From Ceratotherium simum simum (Eukaryota; Chordata; Mammalia; Perissodactyla; Rhinocerotidae), in assembly GCF_000283155.1 (NCBI RefSeq), contig NW_004454171.1, positions 7,255,310-7,319,309 of the forward strand: DNA of 64,000 nt, given 5' to 3'. The notes under the pieces were generated by a model that did no database searches, was not told the origin of the DNA, and saw only the letters and a list, made by a program, of their open reading frames with translations. The position numbers were made by a program, and so were the translations under genes. Every line of letters begins with the position of its first letter. Positions within the stretch are counted from its first letter, which is position 1. This document shows, piece by piece, positions 26,101 through 41,100 of this stretch.

Positions 26101-29100
26101 ATTTAGTATATAATCTGTGACTTTCATTTTAATTTATTTTTAATTTTATAATTCATCAATATTTTTAATCATGTATCCAGCCAGAACTTTCTCTATGTAT
26201 TTAGAAATACACATAAATATAATGTCGATGTTTTTTAACATAAAGATATATTTTTGCAACTTGCCTTTTTGTTCAACTGAGAAAATCTTCAAGTTAATAC
26301 ATAGAAAGGATAAGCATGTTTTAAAACTTTAAGATTTTACTAAAGTGACCTCTGCAATAACCAACTTACAGACTCACACCAACCGTTTCCCCGAATTCAA
26401 TCATTAATCGTCACTAAACTTAAGGGTGAAAAAACCCTCATTTTAATCTAATTTCCAATGTTTTGGTACTCTTTCTCTTGAAATTTTTTATGCTAATAAA
26501 ATACATATAAAATTTACCATTTTAACTATTTCTAGGTTTACAATTCAGTGGCATTAAGTATATTCACATTGTTGTGCAACCATCACACCAGTATTCATCT
26601 CCAGAATTTGTCATCTTTCCAAATAGAAACTCTCTACCCAATTAAACAATAGCTCCCCATCTCCCCAGTAACCACTAATCTATTTTCTGTCTCTACGAAC
26701 TTTCCCATTCTGGGGTACCTCATCTAAGTGGAATCATACAATATTTGCCCTTTTGTGTCTGGCTTATTTCACTTAGCATAAGGTTTTCACGGTTCACTTG
26801 TGTTGTAGCATGTATCAGAATTTCATTCCTTTTTAAGGCTGAGTAATATTGCACATATATATACCACATTTTGTTTATCTCCTTTATCTGTTGATGGACA
26901 CTTGGATTGCTTCCACCTTTTGGCTATTGTGAATAACGCTGCTATGAACACTGGTGTATAAATACTTGTTTGATTCCCTGGCTTTCAATTCTTTTGGTTA
27001 TATACCTAGGTGTGAAATTGCCTGGATCCTATGGTAATTCTATGTTTCACTTTTTGAGGAACTGCCAAACTGTATCACAGCAGTTGTGTCATTTTACACT
27101 CCTACCAGAAAAGCACAAGGGTTCCAATTTCTCTAGGTCCTCAAAACCACTTGTTATTTTCCATTGTTGTTTTCATAACAGTCATCATAATGGGTGTGAA
27201 GTGGTATTTCATTGTGGTTTTGATTTGCTTTCCCTAATGATTAATGATGTTAAGCACCTTTTCATGTTTATTGGCCATCAGAATATCTTCTTTGGAGAAA
27301 TGTCTATTCAAGTCCTTTGCCCATTTTTGAACTGGCTTGTTTGTTTCATTTTGTTGTTGAGTTATAGGATTTTATATCTTCTGGATGTTAAGCCCTTATC
27401 AGATATATGATTTACAAATATTTCCTCCCATTCTGTGGGTTGTCTTTTCTCTCTGGAGTATCCTTTGAGGCACAAAAGGTTTTAATTTTGATGAAATCCA
27501 ATTTATCTATTTTTCCTTTTGTTGCCTGTGCTTTTGGTGTCGCATCCAAGAAATCACCACTAAATCCAACATCATAAAGACTTTCTCCTGTTTTCCTCTA
27601 AGAGTGTTATAGTTTCAGCTCCTAAGTTTAAGTCTTTGATCCATTTTGAATTCATTTTTGTAACTGCTGTAAGGCAAGGCTGGCAATTTTAAATGCCTCT
27701 TCTGTTAACTGTTCATATCTTTTGCTCCTTTTTCTAATGGATTGTCTTTTTCATATTGCTTTGATGAATTCTTAACGTATCCTTAATGTACTGTTATATA
27801 TGGTGCAAATTCTTTCTCCCAATTTGATACTTGTCTTTCGACCTTTATTGTATTTCTGTCACAGAAAAGTTTTAAATGTCTTATGTGATGAAATTTATCA
27901 ACTTTTTTTTTAAGGCAAAGGCATTTTGGATCTTGATTAACAGGGCCTTCCCTACCTGTCATGTTACAAACAGTATTTTCTAATATTCTTTCATCACAAA
28001 CTTACCAACTAAAGCAGACTAAATTCCTCCACTAATATATTCAGTTATTCAATAAACATTTGAGTAAATCTATGGCCAATCATTCTAATTTTCCATGAAT
28101 ATTTAGTAATCCTAAAAATTATTTTAAAGCAACAGAGGGATGGAATGTGGTCTCACTGAATAGGTCTGCTTCAGTGGCTACTTTGTTTACTTTTCAAACT
28201 TATCTATGCCAATAAATCATAACTCTAAATTACCAAATAAAAAACTTGTTAATTAATGTCATTGAACTCTTCTGACTCGGGCAATTATTTGGCCAAAGCA
28301 ATGAACAAGGACCCACGTCTGCTGCCTATTTTGTCATTTACAAATCTGGAAGGGAGGGTGGAGTTAGGTCCAGTTTAGAATGATCAATGGGGTTGCCAAC
28401 TAATAAAAATCAGTTTTAGATTTTTTAGCACATCAGAGTTTCTCTGTTAAAGTAATAAAGTAATCTTGTCCAATCTAAAGTAATCTTGCCCACAGATGTT
28501 CAAATGTCACCCTAACAAACAGATATAGATCTAAAAGGAGGTACCTGACTCCTTTGTTTTGCCTCACCTAACACCAGAACTCTTCTCTGCAAAACCAGAG
28601 CTTCACAGCTTCTCCACATCTCTGTCCCTCAAACAAGCCTAGACTTTGACTTATCTTAGGTTCTTTTTCTCGAAAGACACACTGGCAGTAAACAGATCTA
28701 AGTCTATTGCTGGTATCCTTTAGATGCACAACACATATGACACTCTTCTTTTTCTCCAAATAGATTTTTTAAACCAGGACCAATGCAGGTGCTTCCCCAG
28801 CCCTCAACATACTTATCGCCATTCTTTCAGTTATTTATCCATCTACAACAAATATTTACTGAAGCCTATTATTTGTCAAGCACTAGGGATAGAGCAGTGG
28901 TCAAGAAAACAAAGATCCTGCTCTTGTACTATTTAACACAGCATCCTACTGTTGACATCCTTAGATACAGTTTTGCTATACTATTAGCACTTAAGACCAC
29001 AAAACCAATCTTACTTGAACCATCAACCTCTTAATATAAATTATTTGTTAAGGAAAATCCAAATAAGGAAATCACTATGTTGGTGAGAAGAGTCAACAGT

Positions 29101-32100
29101 AAGCTTACTTTAAATACCATGGATGTCTCCACTGAGAAAAAATATATATTTCAAATTAATGGATGCTTCACAAATTTAGACTAACTGGAAAACAATCTGA
29201 AAAGATCCAAATTGTTGTACAATTTACTTAAGGAAATAATACTGTCTTCAATCTACATGCAGAGAGAAGTACTTGGAAAGAGTGTACAATTTTCCCTATA
29301 TAAATATGCAATTCCAAGGTAATGGAGTTTCTTCCTGTAAGTTTAAAATTATATATAAAATTTTCATATAAAGTTTTCCATTAGCAAACATACTTTGTAG
29401 AATTTACATTTGAATCACCTAAGGGGCCGGCCCCGTGGTGTAGCAGGTAAGTGCAAGCGCTCTGCATTGGCGGCCCGCGGTTTGCAGCTTCGGATCCCGG
29501 GCACACACTGATGCACCGCTTGTCAAGCCATGCTGTGGTGGCATCCCACATAAGGTAGAGGAAGATGGGCACAGATGTTAGCCCAGGGCAAATCTTCCTC
29601 AGCAAAAAAATAAAAGAGGAATCACCTAAGATTTGTCAGGAATTCTGAATTACTAGAATCCAAATTAATATAGATTTGTTGTGTATCTTTTACTACCTGT
29701 GGTTTCGTGGAAAGAACACGGACTTTGGAGAAGCTGCCTCTAATACCATGTGTTTAAACCGTGGCAATGTTTAGGCTCTTCATATCTAAGAGACACCACC
29801 TTCCCTCAAAATGTTGTTTTAAGGAATAAACTAAAATGTATATAAAACACTTAGCACCAAACCGAGTACACGGTTAATTTTTAATTATTTTAAGTTTGTC
29901 AGGAATGGTGCTTGAAGCATGGAGGGAGAGGGAAGAAGGTGAACAAATAACAAAATGCAATAAAACCTAACGTCTAACCCTAAATAAGATACAGTCTAAT
30001 TGAAGGAACTAAAGCTATAATGTGATAAGTGCTATAACAGACCAAGTGTTTGGGAAACAGAGATTGGGAGAGGTTAACTGACATGGAGAACCCAAAGACT
30101 TAAAAAGAATGGGAATGGAGGCAAGAAAACGTCCTTTTCAGCTAAGGCTCAAAACATGAAAGAATATAACATGCCCTAAGAAATGTACAAGTTTATAACA
30201 GATGGATTATAGGGAAGGAAAGAATGGAATGCTGGAGATCAAGCTAATAAGACAGACTGCAATCAGACTGTCAAGTATTTGCTATAATCTTACTAAGAAA
30301 TCTAAGTATGGACTTTATCCTTTGGATGATGGAAAATCATTAGAAAATTTTAAGCAAAGTGACACAATCCAATTTAAATTTTATAATGATGCCACCATAA
30401 GTGGACAGCCTGGGCAGAAGGAAGCAGAGCAGTAATCAGGAGGTTATTTCAAGAGAGATGACCTAAGTTTCAATAATGGCAGTGGCAATAACAAGAGAAA
30501 GGATATACACAAGTAAGATATAGAAGGAAGAATCCAGGATTTGTCAATGGGTGGGTAGGGGTAGGTGGGCAAGAAATGTTGAAAAGGAACAGTTGGGGGA
30601 TAGTGCTGTCACTTACTGAGAACCTAAGAATAAACTGTGGGAAAAGGGATTTGGGACACACTGTATTCTGAGGAGATATAACAAATAACAAATGCTTATA
30701 GAAGGGAAGCAGATATATGTGTGAGTTAGAAATAATGATTTGGGAGTCACTTATGTAGACAAGGTAGTCACAAGAATGACTGCCCAGCAAGAGACACATT
30801 GAGCAAGAAAAAACAGTAAAAGACTGAACTTATTGATATTTAAGGGGCAAAAAGGCAATAGGATGTTTTTCTAACTGACAAAGATTTTAAAAACTTTTTC
30901 TGAGACTAAATAATCAAAATAAAAATTTAAGAACTGAAAACCATAACATCCTTTAGAAAGTACTACCACATTAACAATTACTGCATTAATTCAGATTTCA
31001 TCTCTCAAGAATTCTCTTTGTAAATTTAATTCTATATCAGGGTAAATATGACTTGTACATATGAATTTTGGTAAAAACCATCTTTGGGGAATTTGACATT
31101 TGCATAAAAGTATGGTTTAGTAAAGTGTAACAACTCATTTGGAAGAAGCTGTTTAATGTATCATGCACTATATGATAAAAGTATGGTTTAGTAAAGTATA
31201 ACAATTGTTACAAGGGAAATTCAAATAAAAGGAAACTAGAAGCAAAAGAAACCCAATTATCTGAACCCTTTGTCAACAAATTAAATCAACATGAAATAAT
31301 GAATCAGACAATAGATTAAAAGCTTAAAGACTCATGAGGTCCATATAGTATCTTCTTTTTTTTTAATAATTTTTATTTATTTATTTTTTTCCCCCAAAGC
31401 CCCAGTAGATAGCTGTATGTCATAGTTGCACAGCCTTCTAGTTGTTGTATGTGGGACGTGGCCTCAGCATGGCCGGAGAAGTGGTGTGTCGGTGCGCGCC
31501 CGGGATCCGAACCCGGGCCACCAGCAGCAGAGCGCGCGCACTTAACTGCTAAGCCACGGGGCTGGCCCCATGTAGTATCTTCTAAACCCACAGGACATTT
31601 ACAAGTTCCTCAACATTTACTGATGCCAATCTGCTAATCAGTCTGCTAATGTACCCATCATTTATTTACTTATTGCCTTTTAACTTTTTTAGTGTCTTAA
31701 AACATACCATAAAGTTTAAGTTTGGAATTGTGAGTGGTCTATGCAAATATACTTATCCCATCACTTTGCTTCTGTTACATGTCACCTCTCAAGTAGTTGA
31801 CACAATTTTTCTCTCACTCTTTTGAACATGCTATGAACATGTTATTAGCACTGAGTCAAACACGCTATGAACATGTTTTTAGCAGTGAGTTAAATAAACA
31901 CAATTTGGATTACAAAGTTTAACTTCTCTTCAGACATTAAGACTTCTTATCTTGTGACCCATGACTCAGTTTTCTAATTCACAAACTGAAACCAATAGTT
32001 GCACATTATGTAGAAATGATAAGTTTTAAAATGTTTCTATTCATATTAAATTGTAATTAATAGGAAATTCAGACAATTTCAAAACTCAACCATTAAGACA

Positions 32101-35100
32101 ATTATCACAAAAACCAAAAATTACTTCACACAAATATGAAGGGACAGTCATTTGGCTTTGATAAATTATTTAAACCATTACTGTTAAAATTAAGCACTCG
32201 ACTTCAACGTGTCAAAGGCAAAAAACAGTTCTGAGGCGTCATAATGAAAAATTAAAAGAAAAAGCTGAATATGGCTAACTCTAGACCTAAATCTATGCAG
32301 CAACATTCTAAAAGACTTTTTAAAAGAATTTATAATTAAGAGTCTTATTTAGGCTAATGAATATAATGTAATATAATCAGAAACTATAATTCAACGTGCA
32401 GCATCTAGTAATAATGGCATACCTTTTCTTTCTGTTTTCTGTGCAGGGACAGAAGATGTGGGTGTAGGCAGTTTTGATAAAGTAGATGCTCCATTAGCAT
32501 CAAATGATTTCTTTGGCTGGTGATCAGACTGTAGCGTAAATGGACTAGAAGGAACAGTGCTTGGGGTAGCAGTTGGATGAACCACTGGTTTGATGGGGTG
32601 CTGTACTGGCGTAGAACTACTGTGAGTCTCTGCTCTTGGCAGTCTGTAGTCTCTGTCATTGTGTCTGCTTGTTTGAGACAAAATATTCTGTGGGAGCAAA
32701 CTACTGGCATCACTGGAATGCTTGTCTTCCACTTTAGGTCACAGTTCGAAAAAAGAGATGTTGGAATGACGGAAGGGGGAAGAAAAAAGATTACGTTAGA
32801 ATCCTGTCTTTCACATCAGCTAATTTAGCAACATACTTGTACTTATATCTTTTTATAAAACTGCAAGCCCAGTTAGTGTCTGCAGTTTTGGCACTAGCAT
32901 ATAGATATCCAAATACTGGAAGAGGAATTTTAGCTCAACTATAAATATTAATCTATACTCAGATTTCAAGTGGGCTACTAGTTTTTGGGAATTCTTTAGA
33001 ACCACACTGTAGTTCAAAAAAAATCAATATATGAAGTTATATAACATTTTACTCAAATAAAAAATTTTTTAATATTTTAAAAATTGACAAAGTAAATGAT
33101 AAATTTTTTAAAAACATGGATCATAGGTTCTAATAACTGAATTATCCACAGTGGTTCAACTGCAAAAGAATATTGGCTTTATTAGCCTGATTTTTCTGAA
33201 TACTAAAGTAGCTAATTAGTGGGTTCTAAAGTAGTTTGTGCTAGGGCTTAAATGAACTCATTTTGGGATAGCTGAGTTTATGAAGAACTGTGCATTCAAT
33301 AAGTAACTCAATTCACGTTTTCAATAAGGCTAACAAACATCATCGTTATAAAATCAAGTTATGTTATCTGAAAAGAGAAGTCCTACATCTGCAGCACAGT
33401 CAGAAAAATCTACTTGCTATTATCAGTTGTATTAAAAACAGGTCCTCTTCCAAATTAAAGCCACAAAAATATTTTAAACTGAGAAATAAGTACTTTTGCT
33501 TACACAAAAAAATTACAAAAGAAGAAAAATTTCAACACTCGTGGTAACAAAATTGATATTTATCAAAAAATCTCTAGCCTAAATTACAATAGTCTAATCA
33601 GTGACTAAAGAATTAGAGCAACTTTTAAGTGGAGAAACATCTTAGGATTCAAGTACATGGTATGTAATGATATTACCAAAGGACGCCCTCCCTGTTGAAT
33701 ATTGTGTTGTTTTTTCCAACTCATGGTTCCTCCAAGTCTAGAGACCAGGACAGCACAAAGGAGGAAGTATGCTTAAACTACAAGTCAGTTTTCAAGTTGT
33801 CAGTGCACAACTCCTACATGTTACACCAAAACAAAAGGTACTGGATACTGCCAAAAAACTTCACTCACATCAAAACACAAGGTCTTTAGACTTAATGACT
33901 TAATAAATGAACTTCAGTGTTATAAATTACACATATATCATCAGAAAAATGAACAAATAGACTGAGCTATCATAGCAGAATACAAACACCTGTTGCATGA
34001 TATCAGTAAACTATCAAGTTGCATGCGCATAAAACTTAAGAATACAATAGACACTTTTAAGTCAAATATAACAGAAATAATACCATGCCTAATTCCCACC
34101 AATCCTGTCACTTGATTACCTAGAACTTTTATTTCCTTGACCAAGAAAACTCCCCTTCAGTTCTGTATTGACTACAGCCAAAATGTATCAAGTAAATGTA
34201 CTCCCATGAAAATGAAAGATGATACTACTTCTAACATTTGTAAGCTTTGGAGAAAAAAAAAAAACAGCAGCAGCATTAGAGGAACCGAGGAAGCTACAGC
34301 TGCAACAACTTTCTATTACTTGGCAACTCTAGACAGAACATAGTTAAAGCAGTGACTGTCTGCACACCCCCCACAAGGACATTTAGCAGAAGTCTAGAGA
34401 CGTTTTTGGTTGTCATTTTGGCTGTCTTTCTAAAATCTATTTTTCTACCTTTATCTCTTTACACATAAAATATTCCCAATCCTCCTGCATCCCCTACACA
34501 CACACACACACACTCTCTCTCTCTCTCTCTCCCCCTCTCCCTCTCCCTCTCTCTTCTTTTATTAGCAGTTAGGAATTACAAAGCTTTAAGCTTTACCCTA
34601 TATGAACATCAATATACTAAACATATGGGAAAACTCTGCCAACTGTGCCTATTTTTTGAATAGACAAAGTTAAGCACTTAAATGGCTTAGTGACTGTATT
34701 ACTACCACATCAAGTATAGCTTAGCTGACCCATTAAAAAAGAAAAAGCAATACAACTCAAGTACTTGCTCAAACATGATTTAAAACTCAAAAAGTGTGAT
34801 ACATGACTACATTTCAACACAATCACAGATGCATTGACTCATCATTTGCACTTCTAGAAATTTAGCTAAGGAAGTAATCAGATAAGTGGGCAAAAACAGG
34901 AATCACAGCATTGTTTATAATAGGAAAAGGCTAAAAACCACCTAAGCATCGAGGATTATTTATAAATGAGGGCACATCCAAAAAATGAAATACCATGCAG
35001 TCAAGGTAACAAATGTAGAATTATAAACTGACACGGAAACATATCCTTGAAATATTATTGAACAAAAGAAAAGGTTAAAAACAGTAACATATCTCATTTT

Positions 35101-38100
35101 TGGCATAAAACACATACATATGTAATTTTCATACATTTATATGCAGACAGAAAAAAGTATATGTCCCCAAATGTTACTGGGTCATGAGATTAAAATTTTT
35201 CCCTCTCTTTATCTTTTTAATAACAAATAGTCCTTGCTTTCGAAATCATGAAGAAAAAAACAAACCAAAAAAAAACCCAATTTCATTTTTTGAAAAAGAT
35301 GCACACAGATAATTTAAAAACACAACTCTGGTTTTATTTCTTTAAAGATGGTTTATTAAAAAGACAAAAGTAGTATTTTTACTCCCATCAATATTTCTAT
35401 CAAATTTCTAATTACTCCTCTTCATTCACTCTACCCCAAGGGAGAAATGACTTAAATGATAGGTTATTTTGGAAAGAACACAGCAGACATACAAGGCTCT
35501 GATCTTTTCCCTCTCTGGGAACTATCAGCCAGGAAGTGGAAAGACCCGGCCCAACAACAAAAAAACTTGTCCTCACACCCATTTGCTACTCTTCCTCGAT
35601 ACTCCTCCCCCAATTTTTCAGGAGGCCCACAAGCTGTGTGCTTTTTTTTTTTTTTTTTCCTTGGAAAGTAAAACTTTTATCTCATTTTTAACTGTCTGCC
35701 GAAAGTCAGTTACCTAAGACATTAAGTAAAATGGGACTAGAACCCAAGCCTTCAGTCTTAAGATACAATATTCTTAATTTCCTAACTTCAGTATTTTAAA
35801 TGATTTTGTCTTCTGAGAATTAAGTACAATTTTACCAATATAAATCAATATTTTCTGCGGAGACTAAATACATCCTCTACTTTTTTGTTTTGAGTTAGAG
35901 GAGAGTTCAAATGCTTAAGTCTAAGAATTCCCAGAACACATCTTAAAATTTCAAAATTTGACAACGTGCCTAAGAGCTCTATGTGGCATTTAAATTTTAT
36001 TCTCAGCAAAGGAAACCACTAGGAATAGAATATGTTTAGTAAAAGCTTCAAATTCAAATATAATTTGAATTAAAAGACAAATGTATCTTACCCATATTGT
36101 CCCACATGGACAAAATCTAGCCTCAGAAGAACATTAAGATGAGCACACAGTATGGAGATGTCACATAGGTCTATGATCATGATGAAATCAGTTTTCAAAT
36201 ATAAGGATAAACAAGTTTCTCACTGATAACACATAACGCCAATAGGTACTTTGATGTCACTATCTGTGTGTGGCTATTATTCAATTATTAGATTAGCACT
36301 CAGGGAGTTTTCGAAGGGATTTCAGTGTCCAGTTTAATAGGACACAATTCAGGGTGGGGGGAAGCTCCTGTTTTAAAAAGAAGTCAATCCACAACATGAA
36401 ATTTTATTTTTTACCAACTCAACTGTATTATAGCCATTATGGGTAGTGATGAATACATATGTGTACTATTTCATTGTGCACCCTTTCCCATTTTAGGAAC
36501 GAAAATAGTGGAGGTTGGGGGGACAGATCCAACATAAAAGAAACCCTTATGTTTCTATTTATTTTAGTTTACACATGTAAATGGATATGCATATAGATTT
36601 GTAAAGCAAAGGAACTACAGGAATGAATCAAACATTATAGTGTTTCACAGAAAAAAATTAAATACTTACTTCCACTGGCAAACCCACTAGTGGCTGTTGC
36701 TTGCATCACCTCTCTTCTGTAATCCCTATCTTTTGGGAAGCTATTAACTGCCATCTTGTTTGCTTCTTTTTGCCTCTGTTCTCTAAAAATCAAAATTAGA
36801 TAAACCCATAAAAATTACATCAGGTACAATGAGTCTACATATAACACTTCTGGCCAAATGCTCAAAAGAACTGAACATGGCCACATCATTTAACTGGTGT
36901 GGGAGATGGGATGTAGCAAATAGAACATTCATGTTTCTCACTGATGGCAATATTGTATCAATTATTTATATGCCATTAACCCTACAACCAAAACCCTGCA
37001 ATATTAATTCTACATATATAATGGAAACATATTACTGTCCTACAAGAAATATAAAGATTTCTATTATAAATTTTAAGGGAGATGCATAAATGTAGATTAA
37101 TATAAATTTTTAAATTAAATATACAAACAGTTCACAAGGCCCTTGTGGACAGTTTCTTACCTGTCCTGTGTTTTTGTTTTTTTTTTAAGGTAAAGAGAAA
37201 TTATGGAAAACACAGACAATGGGCCAACCACTGCAATTAAAAAGGGAAGTGATGAGTATCACTATAAGAAACCTAAACTTAGAATGTTTTAATGTTCTAA
37301 GATGTTAACCTAGAGTCAAGAATGAGAAATATTATTCAATTATATTAAGAGCAAATACCTTTCAAGCCACTCTTTTGGTTTTTCCCATTGTGAAACTTCC
37401 GTTCGACAATTGTAGTAGTATTTTTTCCCAGAAGAGCTAATATGCTCAGACCAGTCATCTGCAGAATCATAAGGCTTAAAAACACATTTTTAAAAATTAG
37501 AAAATGTTAAAGACTATCTAATCACTTGATATAAAATATCAAGACTATCAATGGTTTTCAAAGCATACATATGGGAGAAGACTTGAGATGAAGATGCCCT
37601 CAACTAGGATGTAATTATCTGCATATATATCTTAGAAGACCTTAGTCTACGAAAATTTTTAAAGACAACAATGGAAAACCCAATAAAATATCAAATTAAA
37701 CAGAGTAATAAATATTAGTTTATTAGGCAAAGGAAGAAAAATGCAAAATTAACACCTTGATTTTAGAAAAGCATTACAAAAGTTCCCTGTTATCATAATT
37801 TTAATTGCTGAAATCCAGTCACATGGGGAGGGATGTTAGGGAACCCACTCTCAACTGACTGACTTGATGGCATGAGAGCACATCAGTTCCAAACTAAGGC
37901 ACAATAGTAATCATATATAGTGTAACAGAGAACCACCTGCCTGCACTGACTGTTACTTGGTGGGAAAAAGCACAAAAAAATTTTTAAATGTAAACACAAA
38001 GCTAATTAGAAACTATAAATTTGTTTCACCTTCAAAATCCATGAGACGGGTCAAGTATTAACTAAACCTTGCCTCACGTAATATATAGGATCAGCAGCAT

Positions 38101-41100
38101 CACTCATTTTCCCTTAACTAAAACTGGTCTGTCTTTCGAAAGTTCTCAGATACAGTCTCTTGAAGGTATTTTATAGGCACCGTAAGATTATAATAAGATT
38201 AGAAAAATCTGAAAGGCCCAGTTTTCATGGAACTGATTTCAAAAAAGGTAACACTGAAGTGCCTGCACTGGCCCCAGGAAATCTGATAGAATCCCAAGTA
38301 TACTTCTAGATGAACTATTTTTTCAAAGGAGCTTTGAGATTAAAATGAAACAATGTTATACTCTGGTACTCTATCCTTCTTCTGGGTTCACCACAGCGTA
38401 TATCTATTTAAAAAAAAGCTTGAGGAAAAGAACTCTTATGCTCTGCCTACTCAGTTATAATTTTACCAAGCAGAAAACGAGCTGAGAGAAATTACGATTT
38501 GTCCACAGGTCACAAAACTAGTTAGTGGTAGAAGAAAGGATCAAAACTCAGGTTTCCCGATGTCCATTATTTAATCCACTAAATCAACACCAATTCTGGA
38601 AAGGCTGTAATAATTCTGAGGGTAGTTGAAGAAATACTGTAGATTGTGCCATATGTTGTATGCTCTCGGGTTTATGTCCCAAAATAATGAAGCTATTGGA
38701 AATCAGCCCTGTGCCTCCAAACCTCTAAAATCAATGGAGAGTTAATTCTCAATCCCACTAACTTCCGAAAGCAGGCTACACCAAGCTGCAGGAACCCATT
38801 CAGAGAAGACCAAATTCAAAAAGTTCTCTACCACCCACCACTCCCTATACCTAAACTGTTATGCAAACTGAGATCTTCTGTGGATGTATCTGGAAGATTT
38901 GGTTTACTTGGCAAGTGGTTATATGGGATTACTGGGTAGGTCTGAAGACAGAGAACGAGATTTGAGGCAGGTAGACAGAAGACACCAAGAGTAGAGCAGA
39001 GTGGTCTAGACCAGTGCTCTTCAAAGTGATGGTTTTGAGAACTGTTTCCTGTCCCGGAGGTAAGGAGCTTGCATCAGAATACGTATAAACACACCGCTTC
39101 CCTCACCAAAAAGTCTTGCTTTAAGAAAAAGAAATTCAGCTCAACTAAACAGTGTATTTAACAACATTTAATTTACATTCTGGCACAACCTTCAGGACAG
39201 TTAAAAGTTCACACACCAGAACCTTGAAGAAGTCTATGACACTGCATGATTTTGCTTATCAAATCCTAGGTCAGTACAAGTTAATGTTTACTTTAACAAA
39301 ATGTGTTCCAGGGTACAACATTACAATCACATACCAGTAACTTTAGTTTATCTTCTCCACCCCACTTCCATCCTCAAAAAAGGTTAAGGAAAACAAAAAA
39401 AGGTAATGGGGTAACTTTTAAAATGTTGATGTGTAACAGCAAGTGTTAAATTTCTTTTTTTATTGTATTTTTTTTTCAGTTTTATTGAGGTATAATTGAC
39501 AAATAAAATATTTAAAGCATACATAGTGATGATATGATACACATGTACATTGTGAAAGGATTCTGCCGATCTAGGTAATCAACACATCCATTATCTCACA
39601 TACCTTTTTTTTTTTGGTGAGAACATGTAAGTTCTACTCTATTAGCAAATTTCAACTATATAACACAGTGTTATCAATCATTGTCACCATATTATACATT
39701 AGATCCTCAGGTGTTTAATTTCTTGATTTTAAAAAAAGAATAGCTAAAATTAAGAACTAAATAAAGAAAAGGCCTGCATGGGCTGGCCCCGGGGCTTAGC
39801 GGTTAAGGGTGCACGCTCTGCTACTGGGCGGCCCGGGTTCGGATCCCAGGCGCGCACCAATGCACCGCTTCTCCGGCCATGCTGAGGCTGCGTCCCACAT
39901 ACAGCAACTAGAAGGATGTGCAGCTATGACATACAACTATCTACCGGGGCTTTGGGGGAAAAATAAATAAAATTTAAAAAAAAAAAGGCCTGCAAACATT
40001 TCAAGTTTTCTAAATTAGGCTTGATGTAGTTGCCAACACATGCTGCAAGGCAGCAGCTCTCCAAGTGTCCTCCAGGAACCCCTGAAGGATTCTGAGATCA
40101 TTTCACAAGATCAAAACTATTTTCATAATACTAAGACGATTCTCTCTTTTTCCTCCTCATTCTACCCCAAGAACACAGTGGGGTTTTCCCAGAGGCTCTA
40201 CAGGAAATTTGATATCACAAAAGACTGAATGTAGAGCAGATATGAAAAAGTAAGTATCTTCTATTAAGTCAGGCTTTAAAGAGATGTTTGATTTTTTCGT
40301 TTTAGCAAGTTATTTTTCATAGAAATATATTTCATATGTTAACATGTACTAGGTTTAGGACTGATTTTTAAATAAATCAAATATTTCAAATTTATCAGTT
40401 TTAATTTTTAATATGGTAAATATTGATGATAGAGTTCACATAAACAAAAGCTCTCTATTTCCATGAATATAGACAGGTCTTGAGACTAACAAGTATGAAA
40501 ATGGCTGCTCTAAAAGAATAGCACTAAACAGTCACTGAAGCACCTATCGGCTCTCCTTCAATTCAAAATGTCTTTTAAAACTCTTATGTGAATGCTGCTT
40601 TTCTCTTCTTAAAAAAAAAAGCATCTTTCTACCTTTCCACTTTGTCTTTGAAATATGGAGTCCCACTACTACTTCTCTAAGTTCAACTATGGAAAAGAAA
40701 CAGTTAATCTTGGAATTAATTTATGAATTATTAATAAAGAATAGTTCATTCAATAACAACATTAAAGATGGCATTCACTGTAACAAAGAATTTCATGGCG
40801 TCCTAAGAGTTCTCTGATAAATTTCTATTTTTTTAAATTACGTAGAGGCACGCCCCAAGGCACCACTTCTCCGTCCAACGCGAGGCCGAGTCCCACGTAC
40901 AGCAACTAGAAGGATGTGAACCTATGACATACAACTATCTACTGGGGCTTTGGGGGGAAAAAAAATGAATAAATTAAATTACGTAGAATATGTTCAGGCA
41001 AGACTGGTTACAAAGACTAGATCCTGAGAGCCTCAAACTTAATAGCTCCAAAATATGCAGAAGATATTTAACTGATAATAAGAGGAGTTAGAATATAAAT

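Larger units (their letters stand above)
20785..32422. other. WAC: WAC intron 7, 11.6 kb, repeat-rich
   Basis: Holds a MIR (20860-21110), an L1 fragment (21580-22480), ERE SINEs at 23715, 29424 and 31357, antisense L1 fragments (26480-27925), an L2-like 3' end near 24590-24690, a MIR-like piece (29690-29890) and an old dispersed repeat (29930-30880). No exon-like open frame with recognisable protein was found. Confidence 0.7.
32732..36669. other. WAC: WAC intron 6, 3.9 kb
   Basis: Contains a MER5A-like scrap (34350-34425), a CA/CT microsatellite (34496-34558), an old L1 fragment (34790-35330) and a short MIR-like piece near 35700-35770. No ERE SINE and no gene-like open frame seen. Confidence 0.6.

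Noticed and set aside
26970..27410. 146-codon open frame on the plus strand
   Set aside because: It lies on the antisense of L1 3' sequence and its translation has no protein-family features.
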